Source: Blastocladiella britannica (lineage: Eukaryota > Blastocladiomycota > Blastocladiomycetes > Blastocladiales > Blastocladiaceae). Taken from it: a stretch of DNA of 11,647 bases. Below the pieces are notes generated by a model. It saw only the letters and a program-made list of their open reading frames with translations, searched no databases and was not told where the DNA came from. Position numbers and translations under genes: made by a program. The stretch covers positions 1-11,647 of the forward strand of contig MU625106.1 of the NCBI GenBank assembly GCA_025349905.2, written 5' to 3'. This document shows, piece by piece, positions 1 through 7,012 of the stretch (positions are counted from its first letter, which is position 1; each line of letters begins with the position of its first letter).

Positions 1-900
1 ACAGCTCTCGATGAAGCAGGCCGGTTCTACGCGCACAACTCGGGCAGCGTCGATATCGCGTCGGCTATTCTGAAACGTCTCGAAAAGAACCGCTCTGCAC
101 TGGTCGAGCGCCTCGCGTACCGGTCCAAGCGCGGTGTCTCGTATGAAAAGTGGCATCGGATGCCGCGGTACGTCTTGTCGCTGGCGGTGCTACTAGCGTG
201 GTCGTGCCCGGACCGACCCGATCCCAAGCTGCTCGCGGAACTGGACCAAGAGCACCACGGGTACACGGGTTCCGACTACCAGGTGTGCCGGCAGCTGCTG
301 CTCATGCTCCGGAGCAACCCGACTGGCGAGCTGGTTCAGGCCGTACTTGCCGAAATCCCACCCACTCTGCGCAACAACATTTTGGAAGCGCTCGTGCACG
401 GCCTGAGCACCACGCACTTTGGGTCGCACGCCAGCCGTCGGGCAACGATTGGGACGGATCCGACGTTATCGCCTACGCAGCGCAACGAGTGGGTTCGCCT
501 ATACGCACTTTGCATGGGTGCCATCGGCCCGGGCGCGCTGTCGCTGACTGCGGCGCCGAAACGGCTCGCTGCAGCTCTGGAACGGCTCGTCTCGCATGGA
601 ACCCAGTCACCAGGTCGGGATTCGACGGCTTTTGCGATGATCGTGGCCCAGCGCATGCACCCGGTGCTCGTCGCGGACCTCATGGGCTGGTGTTTTGCGC
701 GGCCTTGGGCGTGGGCGCTGGTTTCTTCAGTGGAGAACCACAAGCACCGCAATGGAAAGACGGCGGCGACGCAGTGGGCCCGATCGGTGCGTCATAGCCG
801 TTGTGATGAAGCCGAAATGTTGCTGACGGTGCTGCCACCTGACATTCGTGAATCGCCTGCGTTTGTGTCGATGGTCGCGCGCGTCAGAGGTGCCTCATAG
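1..900 (+). CDS. 3' end of an unrecognised helix-rich protein (5' partial)
   Basis: The frame is open from base 1 and runs 299 codons to a TAG at 898-900, so the gene starts upstream of the window. An internal Met at base 160 is not a convincing start, because the sequence before it reads equally well as protein. The product is rich in Leu, Ala and Arg with predicted amphipathic helices. It has two hydrophobic stretches, around residues 57-67 (YVLSLAVLLAW) and 220-244, both too short or broken for confident membrane helices. The C-terminus is basic (VARVRGAS). I see no catalytic motif and do not recognise the family; an alpha-helical scaffold is a guess. The nearest downstream AATAAA is at 1065-1070, directly against the start codon of the next gene, which would give a 3' UTR of about 180 nt. 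Confidence 0.7.
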   Translation, partial: TALDEAGRFYAHNSGSVDIASAILKRLEKNRSALVERLAYRSKRGVSYEKWHRMPRYVLSLAVLLAWSCPDRPDPKLLAELDQEHHGYTGSDYQVCRQLLLMLRSNPTGELVQAVLAEIPPTLRNNILEALVHGLSTTHFGSHASRRATIGTDPTLSPTQRNEWVRLYALCMGAIGPGALSLTAAPKRLAAALERLVSHGTQSPGRDSTAFAMIVAQRMHPVLVADLMGWCFARPWAWALVSSVENHKHRNGKTAATQWARSVRHSRCDEAEMLLTVLPPDIRESPAFVSMVARVRGAS

Positions 901-1070
901 ATTTTATTTTCAATGCACTTCCTTTGTTTGTGAAATACTGAAAGAATCGATCTGGCTGTACATACCGGCACCAATGGCCGGAGTCGAGATCGAGGACGGG
1001 CAGGCGCTCTCGACTTGGATGGGGGCGGGACGAGAGGACTGCAGCATTTTCTCATTCCACCAACAATAAA
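901..1070 (+). other. short intergenic spacer between two + strand genes
   Basis: These 170 bases must hold both the 3' UTR of the upstream gene and the promoter/leader of the next. There is an 8-bp inverted repeat, AGTCGAGA at 982-989 and TCTCGACT at 1008-1015, with an 18-nt loop. No clear TATA box is visible. Confidence 0.5.
1065..1070 (+). terminator. AATAAA poly(A) signal candidate abutting the next start codon
   Basis: AATAAA is immediately followed by ATGG, the start codon of the next gene. It is the first canonical hexamer downstream of the stop codon at 898-900. It may be the upstream gene's poly(A) signal or simply an A-rich start context. Confidence 0.35.
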
Positions 1071-2774
1071 ATGGACCATATTAATATTACGCTTATTCTC
1101 GACCGTATCCTGGCATTTGCTGTACACAAGGAGGCATACACGCTCGCGGCCAGCCTCCCGTTGATCCGCGTCCTGCCACGCATCAATATTCCAACGACAT
1201 ATAGCCACGTCATTCGCCGATTGGTGCCCGTTCATGTCCTTGTTCGTGGCGACCGCCTGGACCTGCTCCGGCTCCTTGACAACCCACTGTCCAACCAAAC
1301 CGTTGTCCGCATAGCCAATATTGCTGCAGCTGCCGGTGAGGTGCCCATTCTTGATTGGCTACTCCAAAGTGTCGGCCCCCAGTTGCTACAACGGCACCAC
1401 CAGCCCGGCTCAGACCCATTGCCTCGCCAGGAAATTGCGCGGTTCGCGATCATGCACGCTCGTGTCTCTGTTCTCGACTGGTACATTCACCATGGCGGCG
1501 ATATTCGCTCCAACCTCGGCAAACTATTCGACATTGCCACTCGGTCCCATCAGATACTGTCGCTGGCATGGCTAAAAGAATATGCTCTCGAGAGTGGGCT
1601 CGAGTATGGATTTCCGGTTGCAGTAGAAGCCGGCCGCGTCTCTGCCGATCGTCGAGTAGCCATGTTGGCCTGGTGGATGGCCGATTATGCCTCACGCTCT
1701 GGGCTGCTCTTTCCTGTTGATGAAGGGTTCCCGGCCAAGTACGCATGGTATACAGCTGACGACAATGGGCTATTGGTCGTGGAATGGTGGCGCAATTACT
1801 GTGCCGAGACTGGGCGTCCATTTGAGTGGCCACTGCTGGACGCATCCATGTTCCACGATATCGTCAAACATGGCTCGCTGAACCTGTGCCAGTGGTGGTG
1901 GTCCGAGACCGCGGATACAATTGGAATAGATCAAGCAAAGCTCTTATTGCAGGGCATACTCGATCCCATGTGCGAGTGGGGACGCGTCCGATTTCTTGAT
2001 TGGTACTGGACTCTATCTATTGATCGTGCAGGCGATATCGAGTTTCCACGAGCCTGGCAGCCGCGGCAACCCTTCTATCGCTTAAATGTGCTCCAGTGGT
2101 GGGAGACCAAAGTCAATGCCAACGAAATGGACCCTGGCGTGTTTGACATTGTGCCCGAAATTGGGACCCACAGTAAACTCGACGCCCTGATCCAGCAACC
2201 GTACCATGGGGAGGTTGAGATTCTAGCGCTGGACTGGTGGTGGGCACGCCGCGATCGATTTGGCATTCGACCACGCTTGTCGCAAGGGATTTTGTCGCCA
2301 ATGGTGCGGCGCCGCGACCCAGAGCTCTTGGCGTGGTACCTTGACCGATGCACGCCCGAATCGCGACTGCCAGAGGTATCCATCGCTGACATTGGTTCAC
2401 TAGTGTCACGGGGTCGAGTGGATATTGTCGAGCAGCTTTTGCAGCTGTCGTTGACCGCCAACACGCCGCTCGTTATCCATGCGTTTGAGAGTGAGATTGA
2501 CGTTTCCCGATTTCACCAGCGGATTGCTGCTTCGGCAGTTCTCGACTACTTGTGGAACCTTTGCACCCGCATTGGCGAGCGATTCAAGCCGTGTTACAAC
2601 ACCAAGAGTGCATTGAGGGCGTTGAAGGGAGGCGATCTCGTTTCGGCCAAGTGGTGGTACGCGATGCACCGAGTCCATGGCATGGCATTTCCATCGGCGG
2701 AAGAGTTGGGCAGTGTGCAATGTGCACCAGGCGGTGTCATGGCGCTGTGGATCGCGTCTGTCAAGCGCCAATAA
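1071..2774 (+). CDS. Trp-rich ankyrin-like repeat protein (567 aa, intronless)
   Basis: The ATG at 1071 has a strong context (A at -3, G at +4). The protein carries a degenerate repeat every 25-45 residues, built around a Leu/Val-x-Trp core: ILDWLLQS (93-100), VLDWYIHHGG (134-143), SLAWLKEYALESG (164-176), LAWWMADYASRSG (199-211), VEWWRNYCAETG (237-248), CQWWWSETAD (273-282), FLDWYWT (308-314), LQWWETK (341-347), LDWWWARRDRFG (387-398), LAWYLDR (420-426), LDYLWNLCTRIG (491-502), AKWWYAMHRVHG (526-537). This resembles the divergent, Trp-rich ankyrin-type repeats expanded in Blastocladiomycota; that link is from memory. The first 35 or so residues (LILDRILAFA...AASLPLIRVLP) look like a weak F-box-like helix set. 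A protein-protein interaction scaffold is the likely role, partner unknown. No Cys/His site or enzyme motif is seen, and the frame is intact. Confidence 0.85.
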   Translation: MDHINITLILDRILAFAVHKEAYTLAASLPLIRVLPRINIPTTYSHVIRRLVPVHVLVRGDRLDLLRLLDNPLSNQTVVRIANIAAAAGEVPILDWLLQSVGPQLLQRHHQPGSDPLPRQEIARFAIMHARVSVLDWYIHHGGDIRSNLGKLFDIATRSHQILSLAWLKEYALESGLEYGFPVAVEAGRVSADRRVAMLAWWMADYASRSGLLFPVDEGFPAKYAWYTADDNGLLVVEWWRNYCAETGRPFEWPLLDASMFHDIVKHGSLNLCQWWWSETADTIGIDQAKLLLQGILDPMCEWGRVRFLDWYWTLSIDRAGDIEFPRAWQPRQPFYRLNVLQWWETKVNANEMDPGVFDIVPEIGTHSKLDALIQQPYHGEVEILALDWWWARRDRFGIRPRLSQGILSPMVRRRDPELLAWYLDRCTPESRLPEVSIADIGSLVSRGRVDIVEQLLQLSLTANTPLVIHAFESEIDVSRFHQRIAASAVLDYLWNLCTRIGERFKPCYNTKSALRALKGGDLVSAKWWYAMHRVHGMAFPSAEELGSVQCAPGGVMALWIASVKRQ

Positions 2775-2775
2775 A
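2770..2775 (+). terminator. AATAAA overlapping the stop codon
   Basis: The last codons read CAA TAA A, so the TAA stop (2772-2774) is the core of an AATAAA hexamer. A T-rich tract follows at 2779-2787. If this hexamer is used, the 3' UTR would be only some 15-30 nt. Confidence 0.45.
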
Positions 2776-2936
2776 TCATTTTTTTTTCTTATTGACGAGA
2801 TCGCCCGCCTTTGGGACAGCGAGGGCGCTCCGCATTTTGTAAATCTGGGTTTGCCGTGGAATCGGTGCTCCTCTTCGACTTGAAAAAATTTATAAAAAAA
2901 TAATTCACGCCATATTCATTTCACGTCCATGCATGG

Positions 2937-3425
2937 TTAAGCAGTGCGCCATACGACGGCAGACGTGGGCATGGGCACTTCGCCTGATGCGCTGCCATAC
3001 GCCGACGAGAGCGCAACCTTGATGCCGCTCACGGCCGGATCCGTGGCCACGAGCGCCTACACCTGGTCAATTTCCCACCCCTTGGCCGGATCCACGTCCT
3101 GATGCAGCGACAGCTGGCCAGTGCCCTTGTTGAAAACCCACACGCCCGATCCGCCTGCTGTGGGCATGGCGCTTTGAAGCAGCGCACATCCGTCGTCACT
3201 TGGAATGTGTGGTCCTTGTTGAAGGTGATCGAGTGCCTCTCGGTCGTGTACGCGGCCGGGGCCGAAAATACCGCTACTGGTTGTGTTTTTGGTGTTGCAG
3301 CTTTGAATACTATACAAAGTCAGTGACTTTATTTCGGATCAATCAGGATGAGAGTACATACGAAAAGCAGCCGCGCCAGCCGCACCAGCAAGAGCGGGGA
3401 GCGCGAGGTAAAGAAGCTTGAGCAT
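2937..3425 (-). CDS. putative small secreted protein gene, spliced, possibly damaged
   Basis: On the minus strand a TATAAATA box (3516-3523) is followed about 95 nt later by an A15 leader and ATG (3425-3423). Exon 1 (3425-3362) encodes a textbook signal peptide, MLKLLYLALPALAGAAGAAAF. It ends at a perfect GTATGT donor. A 61-nt intron (3361-3301, CTGAC branch-like site, CAAAG acceptor) joins it in phase to exon 2 from 3300: PATPKTQPVAVFSAP, then ERHSITFNKDHTFQVTTD. Further on the frame changes. A second 62-nt intron 3187-3126 (GTGCGC...CAAG) would restore it to GTGQLSLHQDVDPAKGWEI DQV and a TAG at 3057-3059, giving about 81 aa. Beyond the TAG the same frame still reads like protein (SAYGSASGEVPMPTSAVVW) to a TAA at 2937-2939. 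A third intron may therefore skip the TAG (e.g. 3060-2992), or the gene may be decaying. The family is not recognised. Start, signal peptide and intron 1 are well supported; the 3' half is not. Confidence 0.6.
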
Positions 3426-3440
3426 TTTTTTTTTTTTTTT
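3425..3440. repeat. T16 homopolymer (A-run directly before a minus-strand ATG)
   Basis: Sixteen T on the + strand. Read on the minus strand, it is an A-run whose last A is the A of the ATG start codon at 3425. The tract is therefore leader sequence of the secreted-protein gene, not a random spacer repeat. Confidence 0.7.
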
Positions 3441-3515
3441 GTTGTTTGATTTGGTTGTTGTATTCAAAGTGAATTGGTTGAGCCAGGCCTGGAGTACGGC
3501 GGACGAGGTCGCTGC

Positions 3516-3523
3516 TATTTATA
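3516..3523 (-). promoter_or_regulatory. TATA box for the minus-strand secreted-protein gene
   Basis: TATAAATA on the minus strand, flanked by GC-richer sequence, lies about 90 nt upstream of the start codon at 3425. The leader between them is A/C-rich (CAACAACCAAATCAAACAAC), typical of fungal 5' UTRs, and ends in an A15 run. Confidence 0.5.
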
Positions 3524-3806
3524 CGCAAGCGAGGCGTGTAATACTCTGCGATCCAATTTGTGTTTTGGATGCACGAGTGGCTCGTTTAAAACTTTTGTTG
3601 CTGTTGTAACGTTGGCCACGCAATGTTACCTTAACTGACAGGGAGCCATCAAGAAGCACCGTGAGTCAGGTCATCGTTAGGAGTTCCAATACCCTTTTTC
3701 GAATGGGTGCGCGCCGGTCGACGTCGGTCCATAGAGTGCGGACGAGCTGTGGCAGTGATAGCGCTTAAGAAATAGCTCATATAAGATTGCGGCCTGAATC
3801 CCGACT
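3524..3806. other. intergenic region between divergent genes, no gene seen
   Basis: This stretch lies upstream of both the minus-strand secreted-protein gene and the + strand small ORF. It contains overlapping GTCGAC/ACGTCG palindromic steps around 3717-3727 and a CATATAAG sequence at 3778-3785, shortly before the small ORF. I see no convincing reading frame on either strand. Confidence 0.4.
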
Positions 3807-3947
3807 ATGGCGTTCAAGTCGTTCAAGTCGAGGTTCGAGGCGCCGGACGCTGAGGCCGAGGGATGGGACGAAGTGATTTGCGTGCCGTTTGTACCCCGGT
3901 TCGCTACGCCCGAGTTGCAGCGGGTCGCGCTTTCTTGGCTGGAATAA
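3807..3947 (+). CDS. 46-codon small ORF, hypothetical
   Basis: The ATG at 3807 sits in a strong context (A at -3, G at +4), about 22 nt after a CATATAAG element. The peptide starts MAFKSFKSRFEAPDAEAEGW, continues with DEVICVPFVPRF and ends LQRVALSWLE. The composition is balanced, with an acidic middle and a hydrophobic C-terminal helix, unlike random translation. The TAA stop (3945-3947) lies within an AATAAA hexamer (3943-3948) followed by A-run sequence, as in the gene at 1071-2774. I do not recognise it. It could be an intact micro-gene or the last exon of a longer transcript, although no acceptor is obvious. Its 3' end converges on the minus-strand gene that ends at 4085. Confidence 0.45.
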   Translation: MAFKSFKSRFEAPDAEAEGWDEVICVPFVPRFATPELQRVALSWLE

Positions 3948-3948
3948 A
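3943..3948 (+). terminator. AATAAA overlapping the small ORF stop codon, followed by A-run
   Basis: GAA TAA A forms AATAAA, and the run of A continues from 3946 to 3955. This matches the stop/poly(A) overlap at 2770-2775. The A-run could also be the remnant of a retroposed poly(A) tail. Confidence 0.35.
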
Positions 3949-4084
3949 AAAAAAAGTATGATTACAATTGAATGGATTATTACATTATACGATTTAGTGA
4001 CTACAGAGGGATTTTTTGTTGATGGGATTGGCTTGAAGTGTACATATGCCAGATGCCATGGTGGAGGGCAGTCGCCCGAATCGC

Positions 4085-5393
4085 CTACACGATGAAGTCC
4101 TCCATCGTGAGAGGCGCAAGCGCCTCCAGGGGCAAGAGGAAGCCCAGTTCCGTGGGTGCGGCGAACAAGTTGGGCTTGGTCGAGCCCAAAGCGCTGGCCA
4201 GAGCCAAGTCGGCAGAGCCAGTCAATGTGCTGGCCGAACTGGGCGCGTTGCTGGCCGAATCAGCAAAGCTGCTGGCCGAGTCCGCCAGGGTGCTGGCGGT
4301 CGTCGTCGCGTTGCTGGCCGTGGACGCGGCGTCGGCGGCCAATTCGGCCAGGGGAGTCGTCACCGCGGTCTCGGGGACCGAAAACGCCAAGTCGAGCGCG
4401 ATGACAGGCGACTCGTCCAAGGCGGCGAAAATGTTGGCCAGGCTGGCCGAAAGGATAAGAGAGGCTGTGCTTTCCGTGTTGTTGTGGACAGCGGTAGCGG
4501 TCGAGTCTAGCGCGGGGGCGGGCGCCGGCTCGGCAACCAGGGTGCTGGCCAGAGCTGGCGCGCTGGTGACCGTCGTGCTGGCGGCCGGGGCATGGGCAGC
4601 GAGAACCGCCGCTGGAATGATGGTCCACGGGCACTCCCCGCCCAAGAACAGCGGGACAAGCGGGAGAACAAAAGTGGCCGGGTCGGAAGTCGCGGGGGTG
4701 GCTAGAGTCGTGGCCCAAGAGGCTATGGCAATGACAGGGTTTGCCGCGATCGCGCTGGAGAACGGGCCGAATTTCTCCTCGTCGTCGTCAAACTCGGACT
4801 CGAAGTCCGCTACCGACGGTGACGTCGCGAGGCTGGCGTACGCCTCCTCCTCCTTACTCCGGTTGCCTGAACTGCGGCGGCGACCAAGCCCAGCGGCCGT
4901 CTCGGAGTCTTTCTTACTGACTGACGCGTAGCGGGGGCAGTCGTTCTTGTCCTTGATGTCGTAGGACTCGAGCAGCGTCGACGACGACAACAGTGGGACG
5001 CGCGCGGGATCGGCGGTAGCAGCAAAGAGGGCGCGGTGGCGGGACGGTGGCGCCAACGGGGACGGGAGCGACAACCGGGCCGACCTTGGCGGCGTCACGG
5101 GTACCCTTCCCGCTCAAGCGCTTCGCCATGCGCTTAAAAATCGACTTCTTGCCCTTGCTGGTGGTGTCAGGGGCCGTGATGTCCTTAGGGCCAGAGGCAA
5201 TCGCCGGGCCGGTGCCGGTGGCAGTGGTGCCGCGCGGGAGCTTGCCCACGGCCACCTCCTCAGAGTGGCAGCATTTCGGCGCCGAGACCGACAGCTGGCA
5301 GTCCGCGAGCGTTTGCTTCCACTCGGGATCCGAGTGCAAGACGTCAAGAGCGCTCGTCTGCAGCTCGTCCTCGAAGTCCCTGGCCGCGTTCAT
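4085..5393 (-). CDS. Ala/Ser/Thr-rich low-complexity protein with one frame change
   Basis: The start is ATG at 5393-5391 (A at -3), reading MNAARDFEDELQTSALDVLH. The N-terminal part has a Cys pair (KCC near residue 41) and a basic patch, KKSIFKRMAKRLSGKG (about 82-97). That frame stays open to about 4914, while a second frame carries convincing protein down to a TAG at 4085-4087. The switch must fall between about 5098 and 4914. Downstream segments include SYDIKDKNDCPRYASV, an acidic DFESEFDDDEEKFGPF, and a long Ala/Ser/Thr-rich stretch with repeated ADSAS/ASTL units. It ends PLTMEDFIV, about 430 aa in all. Candidate introns that fix the frame exist (length 3n+1, e.g. 5104-4921 or 5098-4921), but all have poor or overlong signals, so a 1-base frameshift is equally likely. 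The product is probably largely disordered. No family is recognised. A 297-codon antisense ORF over the same bases is a GC-rich shadow. Confidence 0.6.
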
Positions 5394-5484
5394 GCTGCCA
5401 ATATTCCGATCGGCCGACTGCGTCGTCGGCGACAGGAGGAGCGAGAGCCGGTAATGGAAAAATCCAAATTACGCCCATGATTTT

Positions 5485-5670
5485 ATGGATCTATGGAGGG
5501 TGAAGTTTGAAAGTATATGCAAATTCCGGCGACGAGGAGCAATGGCGTATGTACTTCAGGGAAATGCTGGTGTGCAGAAGATCCAAGAGCGTGTTTTGAA
5601 AATCGGTATGCTGGACTATATAGCTCAAATGGAAACCAATGTTGGAGTTAATTTCAGGATATTACGATAG
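5485..5670 (+). CDS. doubtful small ORF (61 aa)
   Basis: The ATG at 5485 opens a frame reading MDLWRVKFESICKFRRRG, then QKIQERVLKIGMLDYIAQ, to a TAG at 5668. It contains a plausible 52-nt intron (5606 GTATGC to 5657 TTTCAG, with GTTAAT nearby); splicing it would shorten the product to about 45 aa. The frame looks mildly protein-like. There is no family match, no AATAAA and no context, so it may be chance. Confidence 0.2.
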   Translation: MDLWRVKFESICKFRRRGAMAYVLQGNAGVQKIQERVLKIGMLDYIAQMETNVGVNFRILR

Positions 5671-5871
5671 ATAGTGCGCGAGGAAGCAAAAGAATCCGAT
5701 AGGAAGGCGGCCATGGAGTAGAATCGAACGAGCACGACACACACGCAGCGAATCACAGCAGTGCGGGGTCTGGCGCTTGCAGGCGAGGAAAAGTAAAGGT
5801 GTACCAAGAATATTGATAAAATATGGGTGGGGAACTTTGAAAGAAAATGAATAGTCTAATCAATACTTCCA

Positions 5872-6261
5872 TTAAATACGAATTTGGGATTGCCACGCGA
5901 TTATGGGTCCCTTCCAAACACTTTCCTTAAATCCCTCGTCACTGTCAACGTTGGCAAAATCCCAATCAACCTGGGAAAAGGCCATGCGATGGCACCACAT
6001 GTCAACTTGTCAACTGGTTATATTGATCCACGCGTCATTCCTCGGGCCGATTCCCTTTATCTTCAACGTGGGCTGATCGTCTGGCTTTCCGTTCAGAATC
6101 AATTCAACAGACAGGGCACATTTTATTGATCGCTGGACACGGATCCGGATAGAAAATGAAATGAATTTACAATTGTATTCATTGAAAAGGAACTGCCAAC
6201 TTGGTAAAGAGAAATCCGGTGTAATCCACCAATAATCCGCCAGAATAGAACGAAATTGGGC
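5872..6261 (-). pseudogene. probable gene relic with one in-frame TGA
   Basis: After a TAG at 6264-6262 a minus-strand frame runs to a TAA at 5872-5874, broken only by a TGA at 6012-6010. It reads strikingly like protein: RSILADYWWITPDFSLPSWQ, later CALSVELILNGKPDDQP and LKIKGIGPRNDAWIN, the TGA, then VDMWCHRMAFSQVDWDFANV and SDEGFKESVWKGPIIAWQ. The TGA lies in a short direct duplication (GTTGACAA GTTGACAT) and could be a mutated Trp codon. I found no intron of normal size that removes it and no start codon or promoter assignable to it. The family is not recognised. A competing minus-strand frame from 6494 to 6123 (123 aa, stop inside CAATAAAA) overlaps the upstream half; only one of the two can be real there. 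Confidence 0.35.
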
Positions 6262-6326
6262 CTAGTCGACCGATCGAACAGGCGTGCGCGCGCTAAATTG
6301 CGCCAAGTCGACCGATTGGACAGGCG
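6253..6326. repeat. two-copy direct repeat, 42-bp period, with GTCGAC core
   Basis: Positions 6253-6284 and 6295-6326 match at 28 of 32 bases. The core AGTCGACCGAT...ACAGGCG (6264-6284 and 6306-6326) matches at 19 of 21. A ten-base GC alternating spacer separates them. The pair lies 27-100 bp from an ATATATA at 6353-6359 and looks like a duplicated protein-binding site, though the function is unknown. Confidence 0.6.
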
Positions 6327-6352
6327 CAGACACTCGTTTGACCATTCCAAAG

Positions 6353-6359
6353 ATATATA
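6353..6359. promoter_or_regulatory. ATATATA element beside the 42-bp repeats
   Basis: ATATATA reads the same on both strands, so direction cannot be assigned. On the + strand it precedes a 41-codon ORF beginning at 6384. On the minus strand it precedes the relic region. It is a candidate core promoter with the adjacent direct repeats as upstream elements. Confidence 0.3.
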
Positions 6360-6732
6360 GTTTGTCCTGTGAGTATAATTGCAATGGGTGAGTTGCTTTT
6401 TGAGAGATGTGGAAAAAGCGCAAAAAGAAACGGCACCTCTTCGTTGACCATTAAGGAGTCCTTCACATTTCAATTGGCCGCTGCGACTGCACACACGCCC
6501 GGCCGCTAGACTCGTATCAAATACACCAGCCGCCGCTGCGCTGGCGTTTTATTTTTTCGATTGGCCCGGGTCTCACTACAATTTTATTATTTTGTCAATA
6601 TCGGCAAGCATACATGACTCGAGCGGACGCCGGCGCAAATACATGCGCACCGTACCGATGAAACGAGTGGCCCTCGCAATTTGAATGGTCTTTGGCGGTC
6701 GGTTGGATGGTCAAATATCGTTACGTTATGCG

Positions 6733-7012
6733 TTAAAAAGAAATATACACCACGTGCGACCACGTCCGTACGTCAATCCCGAAAATGTTATCGGTAACGC
6801 TTATTGGTCTACGAGTCAGTGGACGACAGAGAGAGAGACCAAATCGAAAAAAAAGAGCGCATGCCTTACCTCGAGGTCTTGGATCCAAGACCTGCCATTT
6901 TTTTCGCTTCACGACCAAAAAGTTCCACCGCATCCCTTAGTACCGGTGCTGAAAGCGTCGGGATGCCATTGAGCACTTCTCTTTCGGCCAGTGCATGCCG
7001 GCGGCACCGGCG
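6733..7012 (-). CDS. spliced minus-strand gene, 3' exons only; 5' end unresolved
   Basis: A minus-strand frame open from 7012 reads EREVLNGIPTLSAPVLRDAV, then ELFGREAKKMAGLGSKTS, and reaches a strong donor (CGAG|GTAAGG, 6869). The 61-nt intron 6869-6809 has a T8 tract, a CT-repeat and CTGAC just before a TAG acceptor. The following exon, 6808-6733, continues in phase: RPISVTDNIFGIDVRTWSHV VYISF then TAA. Without splicing the first frame stops at once (TAA at 6868-6866). Upstream, a 102-nt intron (7077-6976) could join a 13-nt exon ATGGCTGACGGTG at 7090-7078, giving about 65 aa, but this is weak. Another minus-strand frame at 7250-7083 (MRDRIPTHELRGDANTTGGF, 55 codons) also looks protein-like and may be an upstream exon. 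I do not recognise the product. Confidence 0.4.
6874..6893. repeat. 20-bp perfect palindrome
   Basis: AGGTCTTGGATCCAAGACCT is identical to its own reverse complement. It overlaps a second 10-bp palindrome, ACCTCGAGGT at 6868-6877. It lies inside the putative exon of the minus-strand gene, just before the splice donor, where it encodes AGLGSKT. It could be a dimeric protein-binding site, a hairpin, or chance in coding sequence. Confidence 0.7.

Noticed and set aside
150..797. 215-codon + strand ORF within the first gene
   Set aside because: Arg/Ala/Gly-rich out-of-frame translation. The competing frame is open from base 1 and reads as an ordinary helical protein.
3418..3609. 63-codon + strand ORF starting in the T16 tract
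   Set aside because: It starts with translated homopolymer (FFFF), and the minus strand there is a TATA box, leader and signal peptide exon.
4038..4931. 297-codon + strand ORF antisense to the Ala/Ser/Thr-rich gene
   Set aside because: It is a GC-rich shadow. Its product is monotonous Ala/Val/Ser, while the minus strand gives acidic and basic blocks, a sensible start and a continuation upstream.
5715..5740. TTCGATTC on the minus strand, a tRNA T-loop-like sequence
   Set aside because: The flanking bases do not form the T-stem, and no anticodon or D-arm could be found, so it is not a tRNA.
5491..5845. Similar 21-bp stretches near 5494 and 5824 (ATGG...TTTGAAAG, about 17 matches)
   Set aside because: The match is short and imperfect in AT-rich sequence with no further similarity around it; probably chance.
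6384..6509. 41-codon + strand ORF (MGELLFERCGKSAKRNG...) after the ATATATA element
   Set aside because: The start context is reasonable, but the start codon runs directly into GGTGAGT, which resembles a splice donor. The peptide is short, and nothing else supports it.
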